Positions 27,337 through 36,261 of a stretch of 61,611 nucleotides of DNA are shown in pieces (the first letter of the stretch is position 1; every line of letters begins with the position of its first letter). Where the stretch lies: NCBI GenBank assembly GCA_903642275.1, contig CAHJWK010000011.1:1-61611 (forward strand), read 5' to 3'. The notes beneath the pieces were generated by a model, which had not been told where the DNA came from, did no database searches, and worked only from the letters and a program-made list of their open reading frames with translations. The stretch is from Chitinophagaceae bacterium. Lineage in GTDB: Bacteria > Bacteroidota > Bacteroidia > Chitinophagales > Chitinophagaceae. A program made the position numbers and the translations under genes.

Positions 27337-27692
27337 CAAAATGCTTTTTGAAAAGCTGCCACTTGCATTTGCTGTGTCAGGCGTATAGTATAAAGAACTT
27401 TTATGTATAAGATTGAGTCTACATTTTGAATATCTACTTCGTTTATTTCTATCAAGTATCCCAACCATTGCTGTAAAGCACCCTGAACAAGAAATTGAAC
27501 GGTGGCGGCTAACTGGTCATTGTTTGGCTGAAATACAAGCTGCATCAAGCCACTTCCAAAAGTTGGACGGTTTACTCTTTCACCAGGTGATGTAAAAAGA
27601 ACCTGCTCAATCATGTCTTTTATATGTTGATTTTCATCGCTGATCCCAACTCTTCCGCGATAATCAATTTGAAAAGGAAAACTGATATTCAT
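27336..27692 (-). CDS. gp25/GPW-like baseplate wedge protein
   Basis: Starting at ATG 27692 the product is 118 aa and begins MNISFPFQIDYRGRVGISDE, as gp25 proteins do. The core contains the conserved lysozyme-like motif TSPGERVNRPTFGSGLMQLV (the EPR-type loop reads ERVNRP here) that initiates sheath polymerisation on the baseplate. The longer frame to 27767 would run into the PAAR gene. It lies 11 bp after the PAAR-like gene and is followed with a 1-bp overlap by the first J gene. It is equivalent to Afp9/Pvc9 and TssE. Confidence 0.92.
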   Translation of the reverse strand: MNISFPFQIDYRGRVGISDENQHIKDMIEQVLFTSPGERVNRPTFGSGLMQLVFQPNNDQLAATVQFLVQGALQQWLGYLIEINEVDIQNVDSILYIKVLYTIRLTQQMQVAAFQKAF

Positions 27693-27703
27693 GATTAACC
27701 CGA

Positions 27704-28024
27704 TTATGTACCCATAACCCTTGTTTGAGTAACAATTATGGAAACCGGTGTACCGTTTGGTATGCACGTTGCCTGGCTATCCATTAATAATACCGGCACA
27801 CCATTAGATAAAATTCGCGTTGCTCCTGTTATCCATTGCGCTGTGACACAGGGAACAGGAGCCCCGGAAACATTAAATGGGCATCCGGCGATTGAATAAG
27901 GCATCGGTTGCAAAACAACAGGCTGGCCATTAACAAGAACTCTCGAATCAGGAGATGTTGGCTGAGCCTGTCCTCCATGCGAGCATAATACAGTTGCTCC
28001 GAGATGTAATAAAAAACCGGGCAT
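27704..28024 (-). CDS. PAAR-like spike-tip protein
   Basis: This 106-aa protein, MPGFLLHLGATVLCSHGGQA and onwards, has PAAR-repeat-like features: Gly/Pro-rich turns, the CSHGG and CPF-x-C-type metal-ligand candidates (His15, Cys14, Cys48, Cys59), and ILSNGVPVLLMDSQATC. PAAR proteins fold into a small metal-stabilised cone that sharpens the central spike. It corresponds to Afp10/Pvc10. It sits directly between the gp5-like spike gene and gp25, the standard eCIS order. Its size leaves no room for a fused effector domain. Confidence 0.88.
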   Translation of the reverse strand: MPGFLLHLGATVLCSHGGQAQPTSPDSRVLVNGQPVVLQPMPYSIAGCPFNVSGAPVPCVTAQWITGATRILSNGVPVLLMDSQATCIPNGTPVSIIVTQTRVMGT

Positions 28025-28033
28025 AAAATATTA

Positions 28034-28555
28034 TTAGGTTATCATTAATGCGCTTTCATTTATAGCTACAGTTGGTCCAACGAGATTAATACTTGCACCT
28101 TTACCATTTTGAATATAAATTCCTGTATCGTTAACTATAATGGATGCTCCCAAAGCACTTTTAAGCATAATTCCACCTGTAGGGCCTGGTAAATCACTTA
28201 TCATAAAAGTATTTTGAAGTAATGATTGGATTATAATATTGGGAGACACTGGCAAACCTGCATTTGCCAAAGAAGGGATATCCGACATTGCCCCCCACCT
28301 ACAGCCAACCCATACCGGGTAATTAGGATCACCGTTTTCAAACTCCACCCAAACACCGGCACCAATTGGTGGAACCATGTAAACACCCATTGGCGGACCA
28401 GTAGGACCTGCTAACGGCACACAAGCTTCTGCCCATGTAGATGGAATTAAACTTGAAACGTCCGGTATCATTAACATAAGCCGACCACGCATATCCGGAT
28501 CTATATTATTTATAACCGTTGCCCGGTATTTTCCCATATATTTTCCTTCATTCAT
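28034..28555 (-). CDS. gp5/baseplate V-like spike protein (OB-fold)
   Basis: The 173-aa product contains an OB-fold (KYRATVINNIDPDMRGRLML, then VPPIGAGVWVEFENGDPNYP, then WVGCRWG) of the gp5/VgrG type. It ends in a repetitive region (GASIIVNDTGIYIQNGKGAS) that probably forms the beginning of a beta-helical needle. Together with the upstream gpD-like gene it makes the equivalent of VgrG split into two proteins. Its start overlaps the hub gene by 4 bp, and the PAAR-like tip follows. Confidence 0.9.
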   Translation of the reverse strand: MNEGKYMGKYRATVINNIDPDMRGRLMLMIPDVSSLIPSTWAEACVPLAGPTGPPMGVYMVPPIGAGVWVEFENGDPNYPVWVGCRWGAMSDIPSLANAGLPVSPNIIIQSLLQNTFMISDLPGPTGGIMLKSALGASIIVNDTGIYIQNGKGASINLVGPTVAINESALMIT

Positions 28556-29691
28556 ACAGGTACCATTGGTGTGTTAGCTATTAAACCATCCCTTGAGAGT
28601 GTAAAATTTTGTTTGTATTCACCTGGTTTGATATTATGTGTTACGCTATCAACATAATATAGCCCATCATATGTGATACCAGCACCCCTTACACCAACAA
28701 GCATTCGTGGTCTTAAGAGGTTATTATATCGAACTACATCCAAGGAGCCATTACCGCTAACCGCTAATGAATTCTCTTTATTCATTAAAAAACCAAGAAT
28801 TTCTTTAGCTGCCTGGTCTAAGGGAAGTTTAGCACCTCCATGCGCAAATTCTAACTTTGCCGGAGGTGTTAGCCTTAAGCCCATAGGCGGCTTAAATATA
28901 TTGATGTTTGGAAGAGGTATAGGAATAGGAATTTTTTTAGTTATAGGGTCATATACCGTAAACACGCGTATTTTTTTTGCTAGTCCGTTCAAAGAAAAAC
29001 TTAAAGACTCTACGTTAGTATCAGCATCCATATTTATAGATAAAGCAGGCTGGGGAACGGGCAAATTAAAATCAATGTCTGGTCCAAAATAAGCGATGTT
29101 TTGTCCTGGTAAAGGACCTGGTATAATATAAAAAACATAGCCACATTCACTTGCTAACTGCTTTAAAAATGCACGGTGTGTTTTTCCAAATAATCCATCC
29201 CAACCATCGGTTGGAACTTTCACAGTTGTTACGGGTGGAGGTATAACAATCGGTGTGAGACCTAAAAAAGCAAACTGACCTAACAGAAAATATATTTTAA
29301 CTACATCAGGCATTGCCGGAAATGGTACAATAATTTCCACAATATCCATAACCACACTTACATCTTCTCCTGTTATAGTTAGAGTTGATTTACCAGGTTC
29401 GCTTGATGGAGTCATTTCCTGGTGTGTTATAAAACCATCCATTAATAAATTGGGAAAACCATTTAATGTAGCAATAATCATTACACGTGTACTGATGGGA
29501 TCAAAATAACCTGCCGGCAGCATAGTTTTCAACAGCTCAGATTTTTTATCTACATTAAAACTTATTTGAAACCCGTTTCGATCTTTACTGTTTGTTACCT
29601 GGATATTGGCAACTGAATTGATGACAATATCCGGAACCGGCATTGGTACTCCCGGCCCCATCAATAAAGTAAGATGTACACCTTTAAGCAT
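28552..29691 (-). CDS. gpD/gp27-like hub protein
   Basis: The 379-aa protein matches late control gene D/hub proteins. It has a beta-barrel N-terminal part (NGFQISFNVDKKSELLKTML, LMDGFITHQEMTPSS, STLTITGEDVSVVMDI), a KTHRAFLKQLASECGYVFYI segment typical of the gp27 fold, and the C-terminal PRMLVGVRGAGITYDGLYYV followed by THNIKPGEYKQNFTLSRD. It forms the trimeric adaptor between the tube and the spike (Afp8 N-terminal part). It overlaps the LysM gene by 8 bp. Confidence 0.9.
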   Translation of the reverse strand: MLKGVHLTLLMGPGVPMPVPDIVINSVANIQVTNSKDRNGFQISFNVDKKSELLKTMLPAGYFDPISTRVMIIATLNGFPNLLMDGFITHQEMTPSSEPGKSTLTITGEDVSVVMDIVEIIVPFPAMPDVVKIYFLLGQFAFLGLTPIVIPPPVTTVKVPTDGWDGLFGKTHRAFLKQLASECGYVFYIIPGPLPGQNIAYFGPDIDFNLPVPQPALSINMDADTNVESLSFSLNGLAKKIRVFTVYDPITKKIPIPIPLPNINIFKPPMGLRLTPPAKLEFAHGGAKLPLDQAAKEILGFLMNKENSLAVSGNGSLDVVRYNNLLRPRMLVGVRGAGITYDGLYYVDSVTHNIKPGEYKQNFTLSRDGLIANTPMVPV

Positions 29692-30070
29692 TTATATTAC
29701 CTGGTATGCCTTGTGGTAAGGTTATCCTTATTGTGTTGCCTGGCTGCTCAGTAATTTCCCCCGGATTAAGTTCGTTATTGGCATCGGAAATTTGCCAGAA
29801 TTTTTCAGGGTCGCCAATAAATTGGTAAGTAATATTGTCTAACCTGTCACCTTGTTTGAGGGTGTATAACTGAAGCGTGGCAAAGCTGTCTGGTTGGGGA
29901 ATAAACCGGCGTTTGATATACGGCACCACTTCGCCCATGTCTGTAGTTAAAGAAACAACCGGAATATTATAATACCTGCTTGATGGAGAGAAAAAACTTG
30001 GCTGTGCACCTATCTGTTGCAGTAACGCAGAAATATTCTGTGTTGAAGCAATTTTTGTAACATCTATCAT
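29684..30070 (-). CDS. LysM-domain tail protein (gpX-like)
   Basis: This 128-aa protein has a C-terminal LysM-like motif (LYTLKQGDRLDNITYQFIGD, WQISDANNELNPGE, GNTIRITLP) preceded by a short beta-rich region. In phages gpX/gp53-type LysM proteins sit at the tube-baseplate junction rather than bind free peptidoglycan. In eCIS the equivalent lies next to the CIS tube protein and hub, as here. It overlaps its neighbours by 4 and 8 bp. Confidence 0.85.
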   Translation of the reverse strand: MIDVTKIASTQNISALLQQIGAQPSFFSPSSRYYNIPVVSLTTDMGEVVPYIKRRFIPQPDSFATLQLYTLKQGDRLDNITYQFIGDPEKFWQISDANNELNPGEITEQPGNTIRITLPQGIPGNINA

Positions 30071-30720
30071 AATATGGAGTTTATGCCCAGGTCAGCGAGA
30101 TTGCCCTGCCTGAATTTGGCGGCAAGTTGTTCTTTATTCTGATGATAATTCATGTATAAGCTGCCGGCTTTATTATTAAAACCCAAATCATCCACGGTTA
30201 ATACACGCATGCCTAAACTTATTCTCGCCCTGATGGGATTCAGATTTACATCAAATGCCTCTTCTGTAATGCTGAATTCAGTTATTCGCATTGGAATGAT
30301 GCGGTTTTTATTCCAGATAAATAAACTCAATGCGTTTTCCATAGGTATAATTTCCAATGTGCCGGATTGAGCTGAATTATTATTATTAATGAGTTGTTTG
30401 CTATCAGGATAAACAATAGTTTCCAATACAAATAGTTGTGGTTGAATACCGATTTGGGTTGTGAGTGAATCTGCTACTTCTATTTGATCTGTTGCATCTA
30501 TTTCTACTTCTACTTTTATGGTTTCAACCGGCGGACCACTCAAGCGCATTGCCTCTGACCTGTTACCGCTGCTGTCTCCAACACCTTTTACCTGTAAACT
30601 TCTGGTTAGTGTATCCGGATTGTATTGAAGTGTAATGATTTTTTGTATTGTTGCGGTGTCTGCATCTACCAAAACAATACCGCCTTTAATTAAACGTGGT
30701 GAACCCGGAAAAGAAGACAT
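30067..30720 (-). CDS. CIS tube/baseplate adaptor protein (Afp7-like)
   Basis: The 217-aa product contains ITLQYNPDTLTRSLQVKG and ETIKVEVEIDATDQIEVADS, which fit the contractile injection system tube-protein N-terminal family seen in Afp7/Pvc7. FSITEEAFDVNLNPIRARIS, a tube-fold signature, follows. In most eCIS this family is fused to LysM, but here the LysM part is a separate downstream gene with a 4-bp overlap. The role is to connect the inner tube to the hub. Confidence 0.85.
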   Translation of the reverse strand: MSSFPGSPRLIKGGIVLVDADTATIQKIITLQYNPDTLTRSLQVKGVGDSSGNRSEAMRLSGPPVETIKVEVEIDATDQIEVADSLTTQIGIQPQLFVLETIVYPDSKQLINNNNSAQSGTLEIIPMENALSLFIWNKNRIIPMRITEFSITEEAFDVNLNPIRARISLGMRVLTVDDLGFNNKAGSLYMNYHQNKEQLAAKFRQGNLADLGINSIL

Positions 30721-30756
30721 GAATAATGAGCTATTTAGTTTTTAGTACATTTTTTA

Positions 30757-33700
30757 TTAACTTAATTTTTTCTCGTCACCTGTTGTGCTCATAGTATCTG
30801 ACAACATTTTTTTAGAATCTATTTCCGGTTGTGTTATTTTTATATCATCTAAGCCAGGCAGTACGAAAGGTTTGTCAGAAGCATACTTTATAGGCAAACT
30901 CATACCAAATCTTGCCCCCGGCGGTGCATAAGTAAATTGCTTTAACATCCACCTTTTTTCCCAATGCCCTATATATCCTCTTGCTACATTCGCTTCTACT
31001 ATTCCTTCAATATTCAACCCAAGTATCAATGCTACCAAGGCTTTTATTTCAGAATCTATCGAAAATACATTCTGCTCGTACTTAACCATTAATGGTATAT
31101 TTAAATTAGCATTCACCAGAGCAATACCTGTTAAACGAATTCCACCTTTAACATCAGCTATAACGGCGTCTATAGCAAGAGCGGCCTGAATATAAGCTGC
31201 CAGCTTTGCATAAGCATTTACATTGAATTGCGTAGAGAAGGAAAAAGACGGGTTTTTGTCATCTTCAAATGGATTAAATGAAGCATTGATCAAAATATCA
31301 TTAAGAACACCCGGGCCTATACCTGCATTAAAGTCGGCACCAAATTTAATTTCCAGCACAAGTCCAACCGGGCCGATTGATACTCCGGGTAGTGGTATTT
31401 TAAATGAATTTTCGAACAGATTCTTGCCAATCTCTTTTTTAGGAAATATCTGGTAAGGCTTTAATACTTTTATTTGTCCCTTAGCCGTTACTTTTTCTTT
31501 TTCGTCAATAATGATACCTACTGTACCCTGAACACCCTTCATAAGTTCCACGGTAACACTTCCTTCGCCCGAAAGTTTGCCCTCCTCACTGAGTTTTACT
31601 TTGGCACTTCCCATTACTTTTCCTTTGGTAACGTCTAAAGTACCTTTACCGGAAATTTTTCCATCGTTATACGTTAACTCAATACTCCCTTTAAATGATT
31701 TGAATTTAAAATCAGTTTTTCCTGTTCCCCTGAGTTTGTCTTTATCAACATCATACACAATATCGAAGGTTACATCATTGAGTTTAGGAATGGTGACCGT
31801 AGTTTTACCCTTGAGAATCCAATTTCCATTTTTATATTCTACTCCAACTTTGGTATCCTTTGTATTTGGTATATCAAGACCTATATTTCCGGATGCTGAT
31901 ATTACCCCATCTTTGTAAGTGGCATGAACGTCACCTTCTTTAATAAACTTCTTGCCCTTCGCGGTGATTTTTGCATCTACAGCAGCCTGAAGCGAATAAA
32001 CATCATTGACTTTTTTATAAGAAACCTTTCCCGTTGCCTTATCTACGTTTGGAATAAAGAATTCGGCATCGCCTTCAGCAAAAAACCCGTTGGCATCGGC
32101 TCCGGCTTTCAATACCGCCTGCATCAGTGGTTTCTTTTCATTACCAGCCACAAACCCAATCGTGCCTTGCGCTACAAGTTGCGGAAACAAATCAAGAGAT
32201 ATACTGGATTGAGTTATTTTTATACTGCTGAGCGGAGATTTTATATCTATTTGCTTGACAATTCTAAAATAATCCTTTGAAAATTCGATATCCAGTTCTT
32301 TTATAAATTTAACAGAGGGGTAAATCTTACCCTTCCCTGTCACTTCCCCGTTTTCAATATTCAGTTCAGTAATTTTTCCTGCGCTTAAATATTGGTAATA
32401 AAAATCGAATGCTTTAGAACGCGTTGTTGATTTAATATTTCGGGCATCATCAACTTTAAAAGAGAGGTGCTGACTTTTGGTTAGCTTGATAGGTAATCTT
32501 CCTTCCTGCGGATTAAACTCGCCTTCCAGATGATCTGCCTTTTTGCCCTTTATTTTATTAAGCTTTATGAGGGGGATAAACCTTTTAAAACTTTTATTGG
32601 TAGTGTTGTTTTCTTTTATTTCATATTCCTTGGATTCGTTTAGCTCGGCATCTTCAAAAATTGCATTGGCTTTATTGGCTCCCGCGATAAAATTATATGC
32701 TTTGCCGTTAATTTCAATTTCGCCTTTGGCGAATTTCGCAACATTAGGTTCGAGTGGGAACTGGAACACCCCTACTGATGGAAAACTGCCATCTACCTTT
32801 AGCGAAATAATAGAGATTTTAAGTTGCTTACCTTTTTGATCTTCACTTTTATGTTCCTTTTTGTAAGCATTTGCAATTTCTCCAATTCTTTTATTAATTT
32901 CTCTGCCTGATTTCTGATTAGGATCTTTAGCTAATATTTGAAGGTTTTCTTGTCCGTCGCTGCCTCCTAATTGTAACTCAACGATATGGTCAATATTATT
33001 TACCCAAGGCTTATACGTTGTATCACCATCCTTGATCACTTTTTTATCTAAAGACGCTTTAATGGTGAAATAGAGTGTTCTGTCATTCGAGTTTAATTTG
33101 TCTACTAGTATAGTATCCCATTGAACCCGATCTTTCCATTTCCGTACCAGCAAGTCGGTATCTGATCTTATGTCTAAAAAAGTACGCTTGTTGGACAAGT
33201 TACTAAGATCTACCTGCGAAAAAAGTTGTTTGTTTAAGATGTATGATTCATAAATGGCCTTTACATTACCTTTTTCTCCCGGCAAATCGAAGTCATTAAC
33301 AAAAACTTCAATCAATTTGTCTTCTTCTAAAATATTTTTTTCTATAGCATCATTTTCTTTTTTTAAAGACCATTTCATTATTGACAGCTCTGACATTTTT
33401 CTTTGTTGAACTACGTGCGCAAGCTCGTGCGCCAATAATCTCTTCCCTGGTTCAGATGCGGGAGAATACTGACCATCATTAAAAACAATATGCTTGCCGG
33501 CTGTGTATGCATGGGCGCCAATTAATTGGGCCGATTGAGCAGCATCTTTTCCTGTGTGAACCTGTACATCAGAGAAATCATGCCTAAAACGCGGTTCAAA
33601 GAATTGCCTTGTAGCAGAAGAAAGTGGTGACCCGGATGAACCTAATGAATCTACATAGCTATCTATAGCTGAATTTCCCTGAACCGGACCAGGGGATTTT

Positions 33701-34038
33701 TCTTTACGTTTTATTTTTTTATTATCTAAGCTATTGTTAGCGGAAATTATTGGTGGATTCAATTCCTTATCAGTCATTTTTAAAATATTCTCCGCTATGG
33801 CGTTAGCTTCCTGTTCATACTTGTCTCCTGGCTGGTTAATCTGCAGTTTTGGTTTTACTCTTAGATTTTTGCCTGAATTAAATATGCTAATGTTGTTAAA
33901 GTTAAATGGAGGTTTGCCCACATTTTCATAAAAAGCCAAGTTGGCTTTACCGGACACACAGTTGTTCTCTTTTCTGAATAAAGATGCCACCGTTGAATGG
34001 CTTTTGTTTTCTGCTTTTTGAAATGCTGCACTCTTCAT
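30757..34038 (-). CDS. Large DUF4157 (eCIS core) protein, candidate payload
   Basis: This 1093-aa protein carries the DUF4157 domain: ATRQFFEPRFRHDFSDVQVH at about 142-161, then GAHAYTAGKHIVFNDGQYSP, then LLAHELAHVVQQR with a metalloprotease-type HELAH at 204-208. DUF4157 is the domain most strongly associated with eCIS loci and is thought to mark cargo. At 349-369 IDHIVELQLGGSDGQENLQI resembles an HNH/His-Me finger nuclease core (D350, H351, N365). From ~430 to ~900 are beta-rich Gly-punctuated repeats (GKGTLDVTKGKVMGSAKVKL), followed by hydrophobic segments (YAKLAAYIQAALAIDAVIAD). No signal peptide is seen. It lies between an 86-aa protein (4-bp overlap) and the tube adaptor. Confidence 0.85.
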   Translation of the reverse strand: MKSAAFQKAENKSHSTVASLFRKENNCVSGKANLAFYENVGKPPFNFNNISIFNSGKNLRVKPKLQINQPGDKYEQEANAIAENILKMTDKELNPPIISANNSLDNKKIKRKEKSPGPVQGNSAIDSYVDSLGSSGSPLSSATRQFFEPRFRHDFSDVQVHTGKDAAQSAQLIGAHAYTAGKHIVFNDGQYSPASEPGKRLLAHELAHVVQQRKMSELSIMKWSLKKENDAIEKNILEEDKLIEVFVNDFDLPGEKGNVKAIYESYILNKQLFSQVDLSNLSNKRTFLDIRSDTDLLVRKWKDRVQWDTILVDKLNSNDRTLYFTIKASLDKKVIKDGDTTYKPWVNNIDHIVELQLGGSDGQENLQILAKDPNQKSGREINKRIGEIANAYKKEHKSEDQKGKQLKISIISLKVDGSFPSVGVFQFPLEPNVAKFAKGEIEINGKAYNFIAGANKANAIFEDAELNESKEYEIKENNTTNKSFKRFIPLIKLNKIKGKKADHLEGEFNPQEGRLPIKLTKSQHLSFKVDDARNIKSTTRSKAFDFYYQYLSAGKITELNIENGEVTGKGKIYPSVKFIKELDIEFSKDYFRIVKQIDIKSPLSSIKITQSSISLDLFPQLVAQGTIGFVAGNEKKPLMQAVLKAGADANGFFAEGDAEFFIPNVDKATGKVSYKKVNDVYSLQAAVDAKITAKGKKFIKEGDVHATYKDGVISASGNIGLDIPNTKDTKVGVEYKNGNWILKGKTTVTIPKLNDVTFDIVYDVDKDKLRGTGKTDFKFKSFKGSIELTYNDGKISGKGTLDVTKGKVMGSAKVKLSEEGKLSGEGSVTVELMKGVQGTVGIIIDEKEKVTAKGQIKVLKPYQIFPKKEIGKNLFENSFKIPLPGVSIGPVGLVLEIKFGADFNAGIGPGVLNDILINASFNPFEDDKNPSFSFSTQFNVNAYAKLAAYIQAALAIDAVIADVKGGIRLTGIALVNANLNIPLMVKYEQNVFSIDSEIKALVALILGLNIEGIVEANVARGYIGHWEKRWMLKQFTYAPPGARFGMSLPIKYASDKPFVLPGLDDIKITQPEIDSKKMLSDTMSTTGDEKKLS

Positions 34039-34295
34039 TTTCCAAAACTTTTGTACACCGCATTTGCAATTTTACTGCCTGCAACTTCAACCTTTGTATT
34101 CTTATTGATAATAAAACTACCAGCGTCTATTGAAGGGAAGCCGCCGGTATTTTGAAATGTGCCTGGTATTTGCTGATGTTCAAGAAGAAGCCGTGTTAAT
34201 TCCATTTCAAACGCTTGCGCAATAGCATAACGCTGATGTAACGGAAAATTATGAAGCACTAATTCTTCAATATGCAATTCTATTTGCTTAGTCAT
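34035..34295 (-). CDS. 86-aa eCIS-associated small protein
   Basis: The product MTKQIELHIEELVLHNFPLH and onwards has an N-terminal helix pair containing HQRYAIAQAFEMELTRLLLE, then a short Gly/Ser-rich tail (GGFPSIDAGSFIIN). I do not recognise a named family, but small proteins of this pattern, with an LHIEELVLHGF-like start, occur beside AAA+ and DUF4157 genes in other eCIS loci. It starts 1 bp after the ATPase stop and overlaps the DUF4157 gene by 4 bp, which suggests it acts with one of them, for example as a loading chaperone (inference). Confidence 0.7.
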   Translation of the reverse strand: MTKQIELHIEELVLHNFPLHQRYAIAQAFEMELTRLLLEHQQIPGTFQNTGGFPSIDAGSFIINKNTKVEVAGSKIANAVYKSFGK

Positions 34296-34296
34296 T

Positions 34297-36261
34297 TTAT
34301 TTTAATGCAACACTGTTGAATGGCTTTTCAAGTTTTAGATATTCTGATTTTGCAGCCTGTGAAATATGAGTCATTTGCACTGATTCATCTACATCCGCCG
34401 CAAGGAATGCTGCATTTAAAGCTACGTTGCGTATGTTACCACCTGATAAATTGAGCTTAGCTAACTGTTCTATATTGAGATTTTTTTTAGGTGTATCTAC
34501 AGGAAAAATTTTGGTCCAAATTTCAGTTCTTTGTGCAAGGTCGGGAAATGAGAACTGTATCATAAACCGTATACGCCGCAGGAAAGCTTTATCTAATGCA
34601 CTTTTCATATTAGTAGTAAGTATGGCCAGACCACGATAAGCTTCCATTCTTTGCAACAAGTAACTCACTTCAATATTGCTGTAACGGTCATGGCTGTCTT
34701 TCACATCACTTCGTTTGCCAAAGAGTGCATCAGCTTCATCAAACAACAAAATTGCTCCTCCGTTTTCTGCTGCATCAAAAATTTTTTTTAAATTTTTTTC
34801 TGTTTCGCCAATATATTTATTGATTACTTTACTCAGGTCTATCCTGTATAAATCAAGTTGTAATTCATTAGCCAATACTTCTGCAGCCATTGTTTTGCCG
34901 GTTCCGCTTTCTCCTGCAAATAGTGCAGTTATGCCTAAGCCACGTGCATCTTTTTTTTCAAAACCCCAGGTGCTATATACTTTGCTACGCTGCCGTACAT
35001 GAATGGCTATTTCTTTAAGAACTTCTTTTTGCATGTCTGGTAAAACAAGATCATTCCATTTGGCATCCGGCTCAATGCGCTGCGCCATTCCTTCTAACTG
35101 AGGACGAGTAAGGCGGCAACATATCTTCCATAAATTGCTGCTTATATTTACGCTCCTGCCCTTTTTGTTATTTATAATATAATCCAGTTCAATGCAGGCT
35201 TTATCTATCATGTCGCTATTCATACTAAACTGTGATACGAATGCGGATAATTTTTGATTGTTGACTTTTTTATTAAGATGTTGCTTCCATAACTTGAGCT
35301 GTTCGCTTACAAATGGTTTTTGTATATCGAAAACAAACTGATTTTTTCCCGTTTCTGGCATCCATTGTTCGCTGCTTACAATAAGCAATGATTGCACTTT
35401 TTTAATAAAACAGATAAGTGACTGCATTTTTATTTTGTCATGTATATCCAGGTTAGCAGCATCGAGGAAAAGTGCGTAATTGTTTAACAAAGCTTCCCGA
35501 TTCCATAACAGAGCCAGCTCCGAAATTTCAGAAATATCGTTAGGAATTGAATATTCTGAAATGGCATGAAATATTAACCCGGTTTGCGCGCCAATATAGC
35601 CTGCAATTTTTCTTTTATCTGTTTGCTCGCTTCCTAAAAAAAAGATAGCAGGTTGTTTATTTATTTCGTTTTGTGATACATGTGTGTTCAATATAAATTC
35701 AGCAAGCTTTATCTGAGAGAGTACAAGTTTTTTGTGTGGTTGAACAGGTTCTAAGATTTTGCTCAGCTTTTCATTCATACCTTTCACCCCAGCTATATAA
35801 TGTAAAATTTGTTCATTAATTGAAAGCAAGCTATTCACTAACGTATTTGTCTTGTTAACATTGATTAATTGCCAGTATCGAAGAGGGGCGTTAGGCGATA
35901 TAGCATCCCAATGCTCACCGGAAAAAATGGAAAATGCGAGGCTGAATGTTGGTTGAGATGGCAAGCCGTTTTTATTTAATAAATTTCCAAACTCAGAATC
36001 AAATTCAGGAGCTGCAGCCAATAATAATACTTCCTGTTCAAAGTCTGACAATTGTAATTTATCAGACAACTGAATAAATGGTAAAAGAGGTTGTATAGTT
36101 TTAGCTTCCTCTTTCAATTGATGCAATTTTTTTAAAAAATCAGGTTTGGAGATATGGTCATCATCCTGGTAATAACGTTCAACCTTTTTATAAATGAATT
36201 GTATAGCTTTCGCAAGAAATTCCTGGTTAGCCTTACTCCAATTATCAAAATCTTCAACCAT
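34297..36261 (-). CDS. AAA+ ATPase of the eCIS (Afp15-like)
   Basis: This 654-aa protein has an N-terminal helical region, a degenerate ATPase-like middle (IFFLGSEQTDKRKIAGYIGA, with no intact Walker A) and a canonical C-terminal AAA+ domain. Walker A is GESGTGKT at about 450-457, Walker B is ILLFDEAD at about 504-511, sensor 1 is LTTNMKSALD near 548-557, and an Arg pair (RR) lies near 563. It is the eCIS ATPase (Afp15/Pvc15), needed for particle assembly or payload loading rather than ClpV-like sheath recycling. It overlaps the DUF4255 gene by 1 bp. Confidence 0.92.
   Translation of the reverse strand: MVEDFDNWSKANQEFLAKAIQFIYKKVERYYQDDDHISKPDFLKKLHQLKEEAKTIQPLLPFIQLSDKLQLSDFEQEVLLLAAAPEFDSEFGNLLNKNGLPSQPTFSLAFSIFSGEHWDAISPNAPLRYWQLINVNKTNTLVNSLLSINEQILHYIAGVKGMNEKLSKILEPVQPHKKLVLSQIKLAEFILNTHVSQNEINKQPAIFFLGSEQTDKRKIAGYIGAQTGLIFHAISEYSIPNDISEISELALLWNREALLNNYALFLDAANLDIHDKIKMQSLICFIKKVQSLLIVSSEQWMPETGKNQFVFDIQKPFVSEQLKLWKQHLNKKVNNQKLSAFVSQFSMNSDMIDKACIELDYIINNKKGRSVNISSNLWKICCRLTRPQLEGMAQRIEPDAKWNDLVLPDMQKEVLKEIAIHVRQRSKVYSTWGFEKKDARGLGITALFAGESGTGKTMAAEVLANELQLDLYRIDLSKVINKYIGETEKNLKKIFDAAENGGAILLFDEADALFGKRSDVKDSHDRYSNIEVSYLLQRMEAYRGLAILTTNMKSALDKAFLRRIRFMIQFSFPDLAQRTEIWTKIFPVDTPKKNLNIEQLAKLNLSGGNIRNVALNAAFLAADVDESVQMTHISQAAKSEYLKLEKPFNSVALK

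Noticed and set aside
24910-27468. Start of the first J protein at 27468
   Set aside because: It would overlap the gp25 gene by 133 bp. ATG 27336 gives a 1-bp stop-start overlap like other junctions in the operon.
32543-32839. Plus-strand frames inside the DUF4157 gene
   Set aside because: Shadow frames without start signals or family motifs, inside a well-supported gene on the other strand.
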